64,000 bases of DNA from Candidatus Thorarchaeota archaeon (GCA_011365025.1 RDOF01000008.1:27127-91126), one strand, 5' to 3'; positions 42,532 to 51,853 are shown, numbered from the stretch's first letter. A program made the numbers and translations. The notes: a model not told the origin generated them from the sequence alone.

Positions 42532-43476
42532 TTATTCATCCGATCTCTTACTTCGTTTGACGAAGCGAAGTGTTTTCCCGCGGTAGGCCACGGTGCTCTG
42601 CAATGCCTTGAAATAGGGGATATTGAGATCCTTCGCTATCTCCTGCAGGCTGCGTTTGCCATTGCATAGCTCGAGCACTGGTCGATGCTCCTTCTTTACC
42701 TTCTTTATGTCACCCTCGAAAAAGGGCAACTCAACGATTTCTATGGGGCCTGCCTCTTGCTCTTCAGGGCACTCTGCATCCACGATGCCTTCAGCAAAAC
42801 ACCAAGTAACAACCTGAAGAATTTGCTCCACGGATTTGCTCAAGATATCAGCAATCTTGTATACACTCCGCTTCTCGTCTGCCATTAACAGGACATCAAC
42901 AGCAAGATTAGAAAACTTGGCTTTTAGCTGCTTGTTCAATTCCGTGTCGAGGCTCATTGCCTCGGAATAGCGTTTGCCACGGAGAACAAGACATCCGTGC
43001 CGTATCTCTACCGGCTGTGTACTATCGATGGGTGCAGAAACTGTGGATACGCCTTCATCCAAAGCAGATTCGGTCGCTTCTTGAATTTCTCCGGCCGCCG
43101 TATCGGCAGAATCAACCACCATCTCTGCTGATGCCACCTCAACTGGTTTTGGAGGCGGCGGTAGGATAACTTCATCCATTAGATCAACAACACTCTTGGT
43201 TCTCTGAAGCGCTTCTCCGAGCTGGAGGTCTGCAGAGAACAAGACAGCCAAGACCCAATTATCGTCAATCCTGGCGAGAACAACAATGCCTGCTCCAGTC
43301 ATAACATTCACCAGTTTGAACGCTGTAGAATGTATTCTCAAGGTTCCTTGAATCTGCGGCAAGACCTGATCAGGCAAGGAGAACGATAGGAATGGTTGAC
43401 CATCGTTCGTTATTAGCGCATACCCACTAACAGCTTCGTCAAACTTCAGCTTTGTAAGTACACGCTCTAATTCCAT
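42532..43476 (-). CDS. Roadblock-winged-helix protein, copy 1
   Basis: 314 residues, paralogue of the protein at 39595. Residues 1-105 are roadblock/longin-like (ELERVLTKLKFDEAVSGYALITNDGQPFLSFSLPDQ; NWVLAVLFSADLQLGEALQRTKSVVDLMDEV). After a PPPPK linker, two winged-helix parts follow: SVYKIADILSKSVEQILQVVTWCFAEGIVD and GKRSLQEIAKDLNIPYFKALQSTVAY. The Bet3-like gene follows after 18 bases. ATG 43476 has GGTG upstream. Its likely role is adaptor between GTPase or membrane and the Bet3-like partner. Confidence 0.83.
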   Translation of the reverse strand: MELERVLTKLKFDEAVSGYALITNDGQPFLSFSLPDQVLPQIQGTLRIHSTAFKLVNVMTGAGIVVLARIDDNWVLAVLFSADLQLGEALQRTKSVVDLMDEVILPPPPKPVEVASAEMVVDSADTAAGEIQEATESALDEGVSTVSAPIDSTQPVEIRHGCLVLRGKRYSEAMSLDTELNKQLKAKFSNLAVDVLLMADEKRSVYKIADILSKSVEQILQVVTWCFAEGIVDAECPEEQEAGPIEIVELPFFEGDIKKVKKEHRPVLELCNGKRSLQEIAKDLNIPYFKALQSTVAYRGKTLRFVKRSKRSDE

Positions 43477-43522
43477 GTTGATTCCACACCCATTTTCCTG
43501 TATGGAGTAATTTTACAAGAGA

Positions 43523-44629
43523 TTAGGCTCTAAGAAGTTTTTCGTCGATGTCCTTCATTTCTGGCTTTTCTGTAAGAAACTGGATTAACTCCGATATAGA
43601 GGGGTGTATTGCCCTAGGTGAGCCAATGTAGAGGGATGCAACAGCATTAGACAGGACAAGTCGGTCTTGATGCTGCATACCAAGAAGTGTTCCATAGATG
43701 TTTCCGGAATTCCAAGCATCACCCGCTCCGCATGATATCGTAGGTTTGGATTCAAAAGCTGGCTGGAGAAAAGCCATATCCTTCAGAATTGATGCACTGA
43801 AGGCGGGAGTATGAAGATCAACACGTACACCAGTTTCTTCGGAGAGGTATTTTGCAGCTTCTATCCAAATTGCGGGTTCCGAGATTTTCGTTCTCCAATA
43901 TGCATCTCGTCCCCCAAGAGCCCAGGCGAACCACAGAGCCTCATTTTCATTCACACTGAGGATGTCGACCTTTCCATCGGATAGTGCCTTCCTTGTGATA
44001 GGCTCGATAATGTCAGGATTGCCAGAAGGATCACCCATATCCATGAAGGTCGTTGCCTTGGATGATTCCTTCGTGTAGTTGAACAAGTCCTGCGCCAGAG
44101 TGGCAGGGTCTTTGTTATGGTTCATATTGAGCAGGGCAACCAGACTGCTTTCTCCGATTGCCTGCAAATCCTGTTCGGTAAGGTTGGAAAAACTGAAGTC
44201 TGCTGCAGACCCGCTATCGCTGACCATGAGATTCACTTGCCGCCCCTTGTGCTTGACCTCAATTGAGACTGTAGAGGATAATCGTCCATCGGTATGGATG
44301 TGTGAGAGGTCGTAGTTGGGATTCATCAAAGCGCGCAGGAGCGAAGCTCCATACTCATCGGTTGTGGCGATGAGGCAGGAGTCAATGCCCAGAGAGAACA
44401 GAGCTGAAGCCAGATTTGCCGCATTTCCTCCTCGTCGAATGAACTGGGTAGTCCCAAGGAGGTTACCTCCACCTTGTGTAGCTAGCTTCTGTATCCCATC
44501 AAGAAAGCCATCAAGCGTGTCTGCGACGACAAAGTGGTCGACGAAGAAGTCCGGCATAATTACGGGTTTGGCAACTACTGGGGTTTTTGTCAGGGCTGCA
44601 ATGAGCCGGGAGTAGTCCAGCTCTAACAC
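43523..44629 (-). CDS. PfkB/ribokinase-family sugar kinase
   Basis: 368 residues. The family motif near the end is ISCGAGDAWNSGNIYG (GAGD with catalytic Asp) and the N-terminal part has FIRRGGNAANLASALFSLGIDSCLIATTDEYG (the GG and sugar-binding motif). Substrate may be a sugar or nucleoside such as a ribose or fructose phosphate; not decidable. The start codon is uncertain: GTG 44629 overlaps GGGAGGT. It sits downstream of eL13 by 19 bases, same strand. Confidence 0.88.
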   Translation of the reverse strand: MLELDYSRLIAALTKTPVVAKPVIMPDFFVDHFVVADTLDGFLDGIQKLATQGGGNLLGTTQFIRRGGNAANLASALFSLGIDSCLIATTDEYGASLLRALMNPNYDLSHIHTDGRLSSTVSIEVKHKGRQVNLMVSDSGSAADFSFSNLTEQDLQAIGESSLVALLNMNHNKDPATLAQDLFNYTKESSKATTFMDMGDPSGNPDIIEPITRKALSDGKVDILSVNENEALWFAWALGGRDAYWRTKISEPAIWIEAAKYLSEETGVRVDLHTPAFSASILKDMAFLQPAFESKPTISCGAGDAWNSGNIYGTLLGMQHQDRLVLSNAVASLYIGSPRAIHPSISELIQFLTEKPEMKDIDEKLLRA

Positions 44630-44648
44630 CTCCCAAGGAGCGCCAAAC

Positions 44649-45107
44649 TTAGACCTTTTTGAGAGCAGCTTTCACCATGAGGGTGATTCGCTCTTCATCA
44701 ATTCCGCTCTTCTTGGCTGTCTTCTCGATGTCACAATAAGCAAGATCCGAGAGAGATTTGATTCCCGCGTCAAACAGTGCCTGAGCCTCTTCCTTCTTCA
44801 CGGCTCTGATTGAGGACAGCTCCTCTATGGCTTCGGCAGAACTGATTTTCTTCTCTGCTGGCTTTTTGGCTTCAGCTAACACCTCGTCAGCAAGCTTCTC
44901 AAAATCCTTGATATATTGTTTCAGAATCTCAACATTCTCAGGGTGGACAGTCCTGCGTCGCTCATCAACAATGACGCCCATCTGACGTGCTTCCAGTACA
45001 TCAAGGCCAGCCTCTCTGGTTTCACCAAGGCTGAATCCTCTGCCTCTGCGTGGCTTAGAGCCCTTTGGGGACTTCACGATGGATTCTGGGACAAATTCGA
45101 AGCTCAT
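44649..45107 (-). CDS. rpl13e: Ribosomal protein eL13
   Basis: 152 residues. The conserved part is KPRRGRGFSLGETREAGLDVLEARQMGVIVDERRRTVHPENVEILK. The C terminus has an extra helical domain (VKKEEAQALFDAGIKSLSDLAYCDIEKTAKKSGIDEERITLMVKAALKK), resembling a helix-hairpin-helix, longer than in many homologues. eL13 is a large-subunit protein of TACK/Asgard archaea and eukaryotes. ATG 45107 has AGGTGA 7 bases upstream; a longer frame to 45185 is not needed. Confidence 0.93.
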   Translation of the reverse strand: MSFEFVPESIVKSPKGSKPRRGRGFSLGETREAGLDVLEARQMGVIVDERRRTVHPENVEILKQYIKDFEKLADEVLAEAKKPAEKKISSAEAIEELSSIRAVKKEEAQALFDAGIKSLSDLAYCDIEKTAKKSGIDEERITLMVKAALKKV

Positions 45108-45229
45108 GCAATAATTCACCTGTCCGGCGCCCTGAGCCTGTGTATCGCTTATTAGGCTTTCGAGATAGCAGTAAACAGCCTTCACAATCTCCTCTCAAGA
45201 AACTCAATTTTCTGGTTATGATGTAGTGA

Positions 45230-45457
45230 TTACTCCCTTTTCCTCGTCAGCAATATTGCCATTGTCAAGATTATTAGTATAGTAAGAATACTGAGTGGGA
45301 GTATGACATATAGCAATAGTATTTGGATGTCTATCTCCCAAAGGGAGTGTAATCCCAGAAGTGAAAACACAACGGTTACAATTGCGAAAGCAAGAATGAC
45401 GCCTATCACGATGAGAATACCACTCATAAGATAAGCCCATTTGGGTGCTTCAGTCAT
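45230..45457 (-). CDS. Small two-helix membrane protein (75 aa)
   Basis: 75 residues with two membrane helices (LMSGILIVIGVILAFAIVTVVFSLLG and ILLLYVILPLSILTILIILTMAILL) and an RKRE end. ATG 45457 is preferred to the frame start at 45520, which would add an unlikely N terminus. No family recognised. Confidence 0.58.
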   Translation of the reverse strand: MTEAPKWAYLMSGILIVIGVILAFAIVTVVFSLLGLHSLWEIDIQILLLYVILPLSILTILIILTMAILLTRKRE

Positions 45458-45630
45458 CGAGTTCAACTGCTGTCCATGTGGATTCTGAACTCTGCACACA
45501 TATACCTTTGGCCCCTTCATGGTCGAATCAGAGATGTCTGCATTTCGGGGGTTGCCGTAAAAGATCTGAGCAATGGTGCACGTTGTGGCAGAGGCCAGTC
45601 TACCATGCCTTCGAGAAAACTGCCCGTTTT

Positions 45631-46458
45631 TCAGAAATCCTCCAAAGAAGTTTGTTTCACCGAAAAGAATTGCTGCATTCGTTCGAGCTTCCTCTTTTGA
45701 GATGGAGAAAGCATTTGCAAAATTTGGAGCATCTGCAAAGCATTAAGAGGTGCCTTCCCTCCGAAATGGTTGTTGAAGTACCCGAGAACTGCTTCAGTCC
45801 TGTTCATAAGATTCTCAATTCGGGGCTGCCATTGTTCCAATTCCTGTGGAGAGTACTGGTAGTTGTACCAGGGCTTGGAACCGTGACCGTGCCAACGCAC
45901 ATATGAAAAATCGGATGTTATTCGAAGGTCGATGGGGAGCTTGGGCTCATCAACAATGACATTTGCAATGCCATAATCTTCGAGGAGTTTCCATGTAGAA
46001 TTCGTTAACCAAGACTCGTCCCTGAATTCAACGGCATAGCGAAATCCAGAGTCTAATTCACTCAGAAAGGTCTCGAAGTCACCCATTGCGGCTTGCTTCC
46101 ACGGTGGAAGCTGAATGAGGAGAGCTTCTAATCTAGCGCCCATCGGCTTCATTAGAGAGAAGAAATCGGAGAGCACATTTCGCCCTTCTTCATCCAGCTG
46201 AAGTTTCTTATCATGGGTCACAATTCTAGGTATTTTGGCGGTGAAGAAGGCATCAGAACGTACTCCTTTGGTGAGATGCCTGATCAGCGTCGGGCGAGGC
46301 ATGGAATAGAAGGTGGAGTTTATTTCGGCAGTATGAAATACGGCAAGATATTGTTGAAGCATCGAGCTCCGTGAATGGTAAAAAACGTCCTTCCAGTCCT
46401 TCTCATAGGACCATCCGCTTGTACCAATATGTAGACCAGCTCTCATTCTATTCGACAA
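45631..46458 (-). CDS. DUF72 (YecE-like) TIM-barrel protein
   Basis: 275 residues. Start LHIGTSGWSYEKDW, then YLAVFHTAEINSTFYSMP, FFTAKIPRIVTHDKKL, LEALLIQLPPW, YAVEFRDESWL and YVRWHGHG all match DUF72, a TIM-barrel family of unknown enzymatic role widespread in archaea and bacteria. TTG 46458 or ATG 46446 starts it. It is divergent from the small gene at 46543. Confidence 0.92.
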   Translation of the reverse strand: MSNRMRAGLHIGTSGWSYEKDWKDVFYHSRSSMLQQYLAVFHTAEINSTFYSMPRPTLIRHLTKGVRSDAFFTAKIPRIVTHDKKLQLDEEGRNVLSDFFSLMKPMGARLEALLIQLPPWKQAAMGDFETFLSELDSGFRYAVEFRDESWLTNSTWKLLEDYGIANVIVDEPKLPIDLRITSDFSYVRWHGHGSKPWYNYQYSPQELEQWQPRIENLMNRTEAVLGYFNNHFGGKAPLNALQMLQILQMLSPSQKRKLERMQQFFSVKQTSLEDF

Positions 46459-46542
46459 TATTACCGCACATACCGGTTTCTATCTTCCGGCAAAGCAGAA
46501 ATTCATAAGAGGCTTGAACAACACTCCGGTTGTGATTCTGCG

Positions 46543-46854
46543 ATGCAAGCCGAGAATATCAAGGTCGATTTGGAGCACATGGAGATTCACATGGGCGATT
46601 TCAAGGGTTCCAAGTTAAAGCTGAAGTGCAATGCGACTTACGAGGACCTGATGCTAGTTCTTGATGGAGGCAAGACAAAAGTCCGGCTACATGCTCGGAA
46701 CATAGGAAATGTCCATCTTGAGAAGAAAGGAATACGCATTGCTGCAATGAACTTCGAGATCAATGAGGACGGCAACATAAGCACTGCAACTGGGTCCATT
46801 AGGCTAGAGCTGGGAAATGAGGCAGAGGCATGGTATAAAGAGCTCTGGGGATGA
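46543..46854 (+). CDS. Small beta-rich protein of unknown function
   Basis: 103 residues, strand-rich and charged (KGSKLKLKCNATYEDLMLVLDGGKTKVRLHARNIGNVHL). One lone Cys, no membrane helix. ATG 46543 is the first start. It lies between DUF72 (divergent) and glnA (72 bases downstream). No family identified; the good codon pattern and length support it as real. Confidence 0.72.
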   Translation: MQAENIKVDLEHMEIHMGDFKGSKLKLKCNATYEDLMLVLDGGKTKVRLHARNIGNVHLEKKGIRIAAMNFEINEDGNISTATGSIRLELGNEAEAWYKELWG

Positions 46855-46872
46855 ATCAGAACCCTAGAACAC

Positions 46873-46880
46873 TTTTAAAA
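46873..46880 (+). promoter_or_regulatory. TATA box of glnA
   Basis: TTTTAAAA 47 bases before ATG 46927, giving a short leader with an expected start site near 46905. Confidence 0.6.
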
Positions 46881-46926
46881 CGCATTACATCCGAAAAGAC
46901 CTCACCAATGTCAGGGGTATGAAGCA

Positions 46927-48234
46927 ATGTCCGAGCAGATCGAGTACATCGAATTACGATTCCCGGATGTTTTGGGGCGCCTAAAGGCAATGATAATCCC
47001 GTGCAAGGCAGCAGACACAATTGAAGAGCTGAGAAGGGATCCAGCTTTGAAGAAGGGGACAAGCCTTGATGGCAGCTCTATCACAGGCCTTGCGTCGGTT
47101 GAGCTATCGGACTTAAGACTCGTACCGGATCCCAAGTCATTATTTGAACTTCCATATACAGCTCAAAGAACGGCGGCAGTGATGTGTTTCTTGAAGAGGA
47201 AAGGGGATGACCCAGATAGCGGCTTCAAGTACCAACGGGATACAAGAGGCGTTCTTCACTCCGTGTGTGAGAAGTATCTGCCTGGTAAGATGCAGCTGAA
47301 GGTGAAAATAGAACCTGAATTCCATTTCATAACATCCGAGGGAGATCCGTTTGATACCGCGGGTTATGCAGACACCTACCCCAGAAACTTTGGAGGAGAT
47401 GTTCTCATTGAAATCGCCAGTGCTGTCAGAGAAGTCGGTATGCAGCCTAGAGTCATTCATCATGAAGTTGGAGAGGCTCAACAGGAGATTGAGATAGACT
47501 ACGCAGACTCGATAAGGATGGCAGATTTTGTATTGACCTTCAAGAATCTGGCAAGAACGATTGCCTTGAGCCAGGAAATGGATGTGACCTTCTTGCCTAA
47601 ACCTTTTGAAGGTGCAGCGGGAAATGGCCTTCATTGTCATCTTCAGCTCTGGGATGGAGAGGTGAACCTCTTTGGAAAGGATGGCGGAGATAAGTTGTCT
47701 GACACTGGAGAGAAATTCATCGCTGGACTGCTAAAGCATGCGAAAGCAATCACTGCCATTGCCAATCCGACAGTAAACTCATACAAACGATTAGTCCCTC
47801 ATCATGAGGCCCCCGTCCATATTTCATGGGGCTTTATGAACCGAACAGTTCTGGTAAGGGTTCCACTCTTCGAAGAAGCTGAAAAGGCAGCCGTAGAGTT
47901 CAGATCAGCGGATTCAATGACCAATCCATACCTGCTTTTTGCTGCAATAATTGCCGCCGGAATGGATGGCATAGAGAATAACCTAGTTCCTCCGGACCCA
48001 AGCAGCGAGGATATCTTTGCCATGTCAGATGAAGAGCGGGAGCGGCTTGGAATTGAGAGCCTTCCCACAAATCTGGGGGAGGCTTTGAATGAACTCGAGA
48101 AGGATGATGTTATCCGAAAAGCCCTAGGGTCAGAATTGACTGATGCGTATATCAAAATAAAACGCAGTGAATGGAGAGAATACACAAACAGCACTGTGAC
48201 CATCTGGGAATGGAAGACGTATCATGGTTACTAA
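46927..48234 (+). CDS. glnA: Glutamine synthetase (GSI type)
   Basis: 435 residues. It forms glutamine from glutamate, ammonia and ATP. Typical parts are YIELRFPDVLGRLK, GTSLDGSSITG, KIEPEFHFI (metal Glu), HHEVGEAQQEIEIDY, FLPKPFEGAAGNGLHCHLQLWDG (His region), NSYKRLVPHHEAPVHISWG and AVEFRSADSMTNPYLLFAA. No adenylylation-site Tyr motif was recognised. It has a clear TATA box and ends with 4 bases of overlap with the convergent aminotransferase gene. Confidence 0.96.
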   Translation: MSEQIEYIELRFPDVLGRLKAMIIPCKAADTIEELRRDPALKKGTSLDGSSITGLASVELSDLRLVPDPKSLFELPYTAQRTAAVMCFLKRKGDDPDSGFKYQRDTRGVLHSVCEKYLPGKMQLKVKIEPEFHFITSEGDPFDTAGYADTYPRNFGGDVLIEIASAVREVGMQPRVIHHEVGEAQQEIEIDYADSIRMADFVLTFKNLARTIALSQEMDVTFLPKPFEGAAGNGLHCHLQLWDGEVNLFGKDGGDKLSDTGEKFIAGLLKHAKAITAIANPTVNSYKRLVPHHEAPVHISWGFMNRTVLVRVPLFEEAEKAAVEFRSADSMTNPYLLFAAIIAAGMDGIENNLVPPDPSSEDIFAMSDEERERLGIESLPTNLGEALNELEKDDVIRKALGSELTDAYIKIKRSEWREYTNSTVTIWEWKTYHGY

Positions 48235-49388
48235 CGATTGCGGAAGAATTGAGCCAATCTGTCAAAAGCCTCGTCCACAGCCTCTGGGGTCAGTGGACCG
48301 AATGATATACGAATATGTCCTTCACCGGATTCGCCAAAGATGCTTCCGGGAAGTACCAGAGTCTTAACGGATTGCAGGATATCCAATGCAAGTGCTCGAG
48401 AATCAACGCAATCAATAACTCGTGGGAACATGTAGAAGGTGCCAGCTGTTCGGGTGACTTCAAGTACATCAATCTCCCGAATTCGGAGGTATGCCAGGTC
48501 TCGAAGAAGGCTCAAACGCTCAAGTTCGACCTCAATTGACTCCAAGTTGTGTTTTAGAATCTCCTGCGCCAGGATTTGACCGGGAGTTGGAGCGCAGATT
48601 GTAACAGCATCTTGGACTTTCATAAACTCCTCCAAGAAGTCCTTAGGACCAAGAATGTAGCCGACACGCCACCCACTCATTCCAAATACCTTGCTGAAAC
48701 TACCAAGGACTATGACTCGGTCGGTGGCGTCATCACGAGACCGGGGGCTATAGTGGCTTGCGTCATCGAAGACCAAATTTGCGTATGTTTCATCGGAGAT
48801 CAGCAATAGGTCTTTCTCGATGCAGATGTCTACAATAGCGTCTATGGTTTCTTTGCTATAGACGGCGCCGGTCGGGTTATTGGGACTGATCAAGTAGATA
48901 GCTTTCGTACTTTCGCTAACAGCAGATTCTATGCTTTCATATTCGGGCTGAAAGCCCTTAGAAACGGGCACCTCAGTTACGCTGCCACCTGCCAGACGGA
49001 TAGCCATCACAGAATTGAAGTAATAGGGGGAGGGCATAACGATGTTTTCCCCGGGATTCAGAATGGTAAAAATCGTCCCCGCAAAGCCCTGATTGGCTCC
49101 TGCAGTAATTGCCACCTCGCTCATTGGGTCTGCACGAATCTTCCAGTTCCGATGCAAGTAGAGAGATAGTTCCTCGCGAAGTTCAAGAAGACCTTGGTCA
49201 GGCGTATATTGATGCACCGATGGATGTGTTATTCGGTCACTCAAAGCCTTCAATGCGTCAATAGGAGGAATATGGCCTGGTAATCCTTGGCCCAGATTAA
49301 GAAAATCGGGAGAGCCTATATACCTCTGAGCTGCCTGAGAGAGCTTAACGATAGGCGGATGCATCACATCCTTTGTGCGAAATTCCAT
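48231..49388 (-). CDS. PLP-dependent aminotransferase (class I/II)
   Basis: 385 residues. The PLP features are LNLGQGLPGHIPP, AGANQGFAGTIF, MPSPYYFNSVM, SPNNPTGAVYSKE (Asn), ISDETYANLVF (Asp/Tyr), and SFSKVFGMSGWRVGYIL with the Schiff-base Lys. Close to aspartate or aromatic aminotransferases of archaea; exact donor unknown. ATG 49388 has GGTGG 5 bases upstream. It converges on glnA, the glutamine producer. Confidence 0.94.
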   Translation of the reverse strand: MEFRTKDVMHPPIVKLSQAAQRYIGSPDFLNLGQGLPGHIPPIDALKALSDRITHPSVHQYTPDQGLLELREELSLYLHRNWKIRADPMSEVAITAGANQGFAGTIFTILNPGENIVMPSPYYFNSVMAIRLAGGSVTEVPVSKGFQPEYESIESAVSESTKAIYLISPNNPTGAVYSKETIDAIVDICIEKDLLLISDETYANLVFDDASHYSPRSRDDATDRVIVLGSFSKVFGMSGWRVGYILGPKDFLEEFMKVQDAVTICAPTPGQILAQEILKHNLESIEVELERLSLLRDLAYLRIREIDVLEVTRTAGTFYMFPRVIDCVDSRALALDILQSVKTLVLPGSIFGESGEGHIRISFGPLTPEAVDEAFDRLAQFFRNR

Positions 49389-49512
49389 CAGAACCACCAA
49401 GGCACTCCGTCAAAGATATTGTGTACACGTGAGGAGATTGCGTTAAAGCAGTATTGGCCCAAGACACTAGTGATTCAACTGAAGCTTAATATCATGTGCC
49501 ACTCATGTAGAA

Positions 49513-50307
49513 ATGGGTATTAGAATCATGAATGAACAATGTGAAGCCAAAATATTGGGCTCACCGGAAGCCCAGATTGTGCAGACAAAAGACATTGAGA
49601 TGGAGAAACCGCTTCTAGTTTGCTGTTTTCCCTCTGCTGGGGTCGTTGGAACAATAGCGGCCAACACACTAATTGAGCAGTTCAAGATGGATGAAATTGC
49701 CCATGTAAGGTCCAGATACATGCCTTCAGCGGCCGTGTTTCTAGATGGTAGGTTGCGACATCCGTTCAGAATCTATGGAAGTAAGGACCATAATCTCCTA
49801 GTTGTGACCACAGAATTGCCGGTCATGGAGGAAGGAATGTACGTTGTAAGTTCAGCACTCTTAGATTGGGCGGCTGGACTGGGAGTACAGGAAACCGTGG
49901 TACTTGATGGAATTCCTGTTCAGGGGATACCAACCAACCGGAAAGTGCTCTATGCGGCAGAAGAACAGAAAATCGCCGACCTTGAGGAGGATGAGAGTAT
50001 GGAGATTCTCAAGAAGGGGATAATCACAGGAATTGCCGGTTCCATTCTCTCGGAAACGCTGTGCAGAGCCATGGTGGGATTCGCTCTTCTAACACCTGCG
50101 ATTCCGATCATGCCAGACCCAGAAGGAGCTGTGCAGTTGCTCAAGGCCCTGAATCGCTTATACAATGTGGGTGTGAAAGTTGTAGACCTAGAGAAAAGCG
50201 CCGAAGAAATACGCCAGAAAATGGAAGAGATGGCACAGCAGGTAGAGGGCATTCGAAGGCAGCAGCCAGGTATACCATCTAGGTCATACGAGAGAATGTT
50301 TGCCTAA
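49513..50307 (+). CDS. PAC2-family (proteasome assembly chaperone-like) protein
   Basis: 264 residues. LVCCFPSAGVVGTIAANTLIEQFKMDEI and YMPSAAVFLDGRLRHPFRIY are the PAC2 start; TELPVMEEGMYVVSSALLDWAAGLGVQETVVLDGI and IAGSILSETLCRAMVGFALLTPA follow. PAC2 proteins in eukaryotes help assemble the proteasome; the archaeal role is less clear. The C terminus is a coiled coil (IRQKMEEMAQQVEGIRRQQ). ATG 49513; ATG 49528 also possible. It is convergent with the gene at 50351. Confidence 0.88.
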   Translation: MGIRIMNEQCEAKILGSPEAQIVQTKDIEMEKPLLVCCFPSAGVVGTIAANTLIEQFKMDEIAHVRSRYMPSAAVFLDGRLRHPFRIYGSKDHNLLVVTTELPVMEEGMYVVSSALLDWAAGLGVQETVVLDGIPVQGIPTNRKVLYAAEEQKIADLEEDESMEILKKGIITGIAGSILSETLCRAMVGFALLTPAIPIMPDPEGAVQLLKALNRLYNVGVKVVDLEKSAEEIRQKMEEMAQQVEGIRRQQPGIPSRSYERMFA

Positions 50308-50350
50308 TGTATCTAAAGGGATTAGTATTCATCTCAGTGCACTGTGGAGC

Positions 50351-50914
50351 CTACTTCCTGCATTTGCAGGTGTCATAGGCTTCCTTTGCACCCAAAGCAT
50401 TTCTCTCGCCGGTTGTGCCAGACCATTTGCTTTGTATCACTTTTTGAACGGTCTCTAGCTTAACAAGACCAGTTGCCTTTGCGAAGGCTCCAAGCATGGT
50501 TGTGTTTACAACAGGGAGGCCAGCAACTAGAAGCTTGTGCTTCAGTGCAATGCCGGTTCCATCATAGGTGCATATGCGACCCCTAGGCATGTCAATCTCT
50601 GATGGATCCTTATCGATGTTTATGATGACAATGCCATTCTCTTTAAGCCCCTCGGTGACATCAGTGAGCTCAATAATGCCAGGGTCCAGGACCGCAACAA
50701 TGTCAGGTTCATATATTTGGCTTCGAACGTTTATCCGCTCATGAGAGATTCTTGTGAAGGCCTTTACGGGAGCTCCTCGACGTTCAGCCCCAAAGTATGG
50801 AAAAGCCTGTACGCCCTCGTATCCATCAATATACGCGGCCTTGGCAAGGAGTTCTGCAGAGGTCACTCCGCCCTGTCCGCCACGTCCGTGCCAGCGAATT
50901 TCTATCATCGGCAT
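50351..50914 (-). CDS. 2-oxoacid:ferredoxin oxidoreductase gamma subunit
   Basis: 187 residues. IRWHGRGGQGGVTSAELLAKAAYIDGYEGVQAFPYFGAERRGAPVKAFTRIS is the family start, and TMLGAFAKATGL and WSGTTGERNALGAKEAY finish it. The gamma chain joins alpha, beta and delta chains that oxidise pyruvate or other 2-oxoacids to acyl-CoA with reduction of ferredoxin. None of the partner chains is nearby, so this is a detached subunit. ATG 50914 or 50908 starts it; a longer frame would overlap the upstream region without support. Confidence 0.93.
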   Translation of the reverse strand: MPMIEIRWHGRGGQGGVTSAELLAKAAYIDGYEGVQAFPYFGAERRGAPVKAFTRISHERINVRSQIYEPDIVAVLDPGIIELTDVTEGLKENGIVIINIDKDPSEIDMPRGRICTYDGTGIALKHKLLVAGLPVVNTTMLGAFAKATGLVKLETVQKVIQSKWSGTTGERNALGAKEAYDTCKCRK

Positions 50915-51036
50915 TGATTCATGACTCCTATGGGTGCACGCAGTCAGGCTGGGGCGAACATCGGGAGAATAAAGGACTTTCGCTAAGACTATATGCAGAA
51001 TGGGACTCGTGCCCGACACTTAGAGGGCTCAAACAG

Positions 51037-51846
51037 ATGGACGAATTCATCAAAGCCAACCGCGAGATGTGGGAAGATAGGGTTGATGTTCACAAGGGCA
51101 GTAAATTCTACGATGTAGAGGGCTTCCTGAAGGGAAGGCAAACGCTCGACCCAATCGAACTGAAGGAGGTTGGCGATGTTGCTGGGAAGTCTCTTCTGCA
51201 TCTTCAATGCCATTTTGGCTTGGACACGCTTTCGTGGGCCAGACTAGGTGCAAAGGTGACCGGAGTCGACTTCTCAGGAAAGGCGATTGCATTGGCCGAG
51301 AAACTTGCAAAGCAGACTAGAATCGATGCACGCTTCATTGTTTCGGACATCTACAAATTGCAGGAGGTACTTGACGAGGAATTCAACATAGTATTTACCT
51401 CTGGAGGAGTGCTGACTTGGCTACCGGACATCAGCGCGTGGGGAGAAATTGCAGCACACTATGTGAAGAAGAGCGGATTCTTCTACATTCGGGATTTTCA
51501 TCCCTTTTCCTTTGTGTTTGATGATGAGCGAGAAGATGACAAGCTCGTTCTTCGGTATCCGTATTTTCATACAGGAGAACCGATGGTGTTCAAGGACAAC
51601 TCGACCTATGTCGGTGAATCGGCCAAGATACCAATCAGGACCTCCTATGAATGGCCGTATAGCCTCTCCAGTGTGGTGAACGCGCTCATCGATTCAGGAC
51701 TGCGAATTGACTTCTTCAACGAGTTTCCCGTAACAACATGGAAGCAGCTACCATTCTTAGTGAAGCGCGAGGACGGAAGATGGGTCTTACCCTCCCACCA
51801 AGATAGTATGCCGCTCATGTTCTCACTAAAGGCATCCAAGGAGTAG
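51037..51846 (+). CDS. Class I SAM-dependent methyltransferase
   Basis: 269 residues. SLLHLQCHFGLDTLSWARLGAKVTGVDFSGKAI gives motif I and the acidic residue that binds SAM; IVFTSGGVLTWLPDI and a motif near FFYIRDFHPF follow. Members methylate small molecules or are putative. The long frame begins at 50797, but ATG 51037 starts at a natural point and has GAGGG 10 bases upstream. The protein ends 8 bases from the convergent oxidoreductase. Confidence 0.9.
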   Translation: MDEFIKANREMWEDRVDVHKGSKFYDVEGFLKGRQTLDPIELKEVGDVAGKSLLHLQCHFGLDTLSWARLGAKVTGVDFSGKAIALAEKLAKQTRIDARFIVSDIYKLQEVLDEEFNIVFTSGGVLTWLPDISAWGEIAAHYVKKSGFFYIRDFHPFSFVFDDEREDDKLVLRYPYFHTGEPMVFKDNSTYVGESAKIPIRTSYEWPYSLSSVVNALIDSGLRIDFFNEFPVTTWKQLPFLVKREDGRWVLPSHQDSMPLMFSLKASKE

Positions 51847-51853
51847 GATAATT

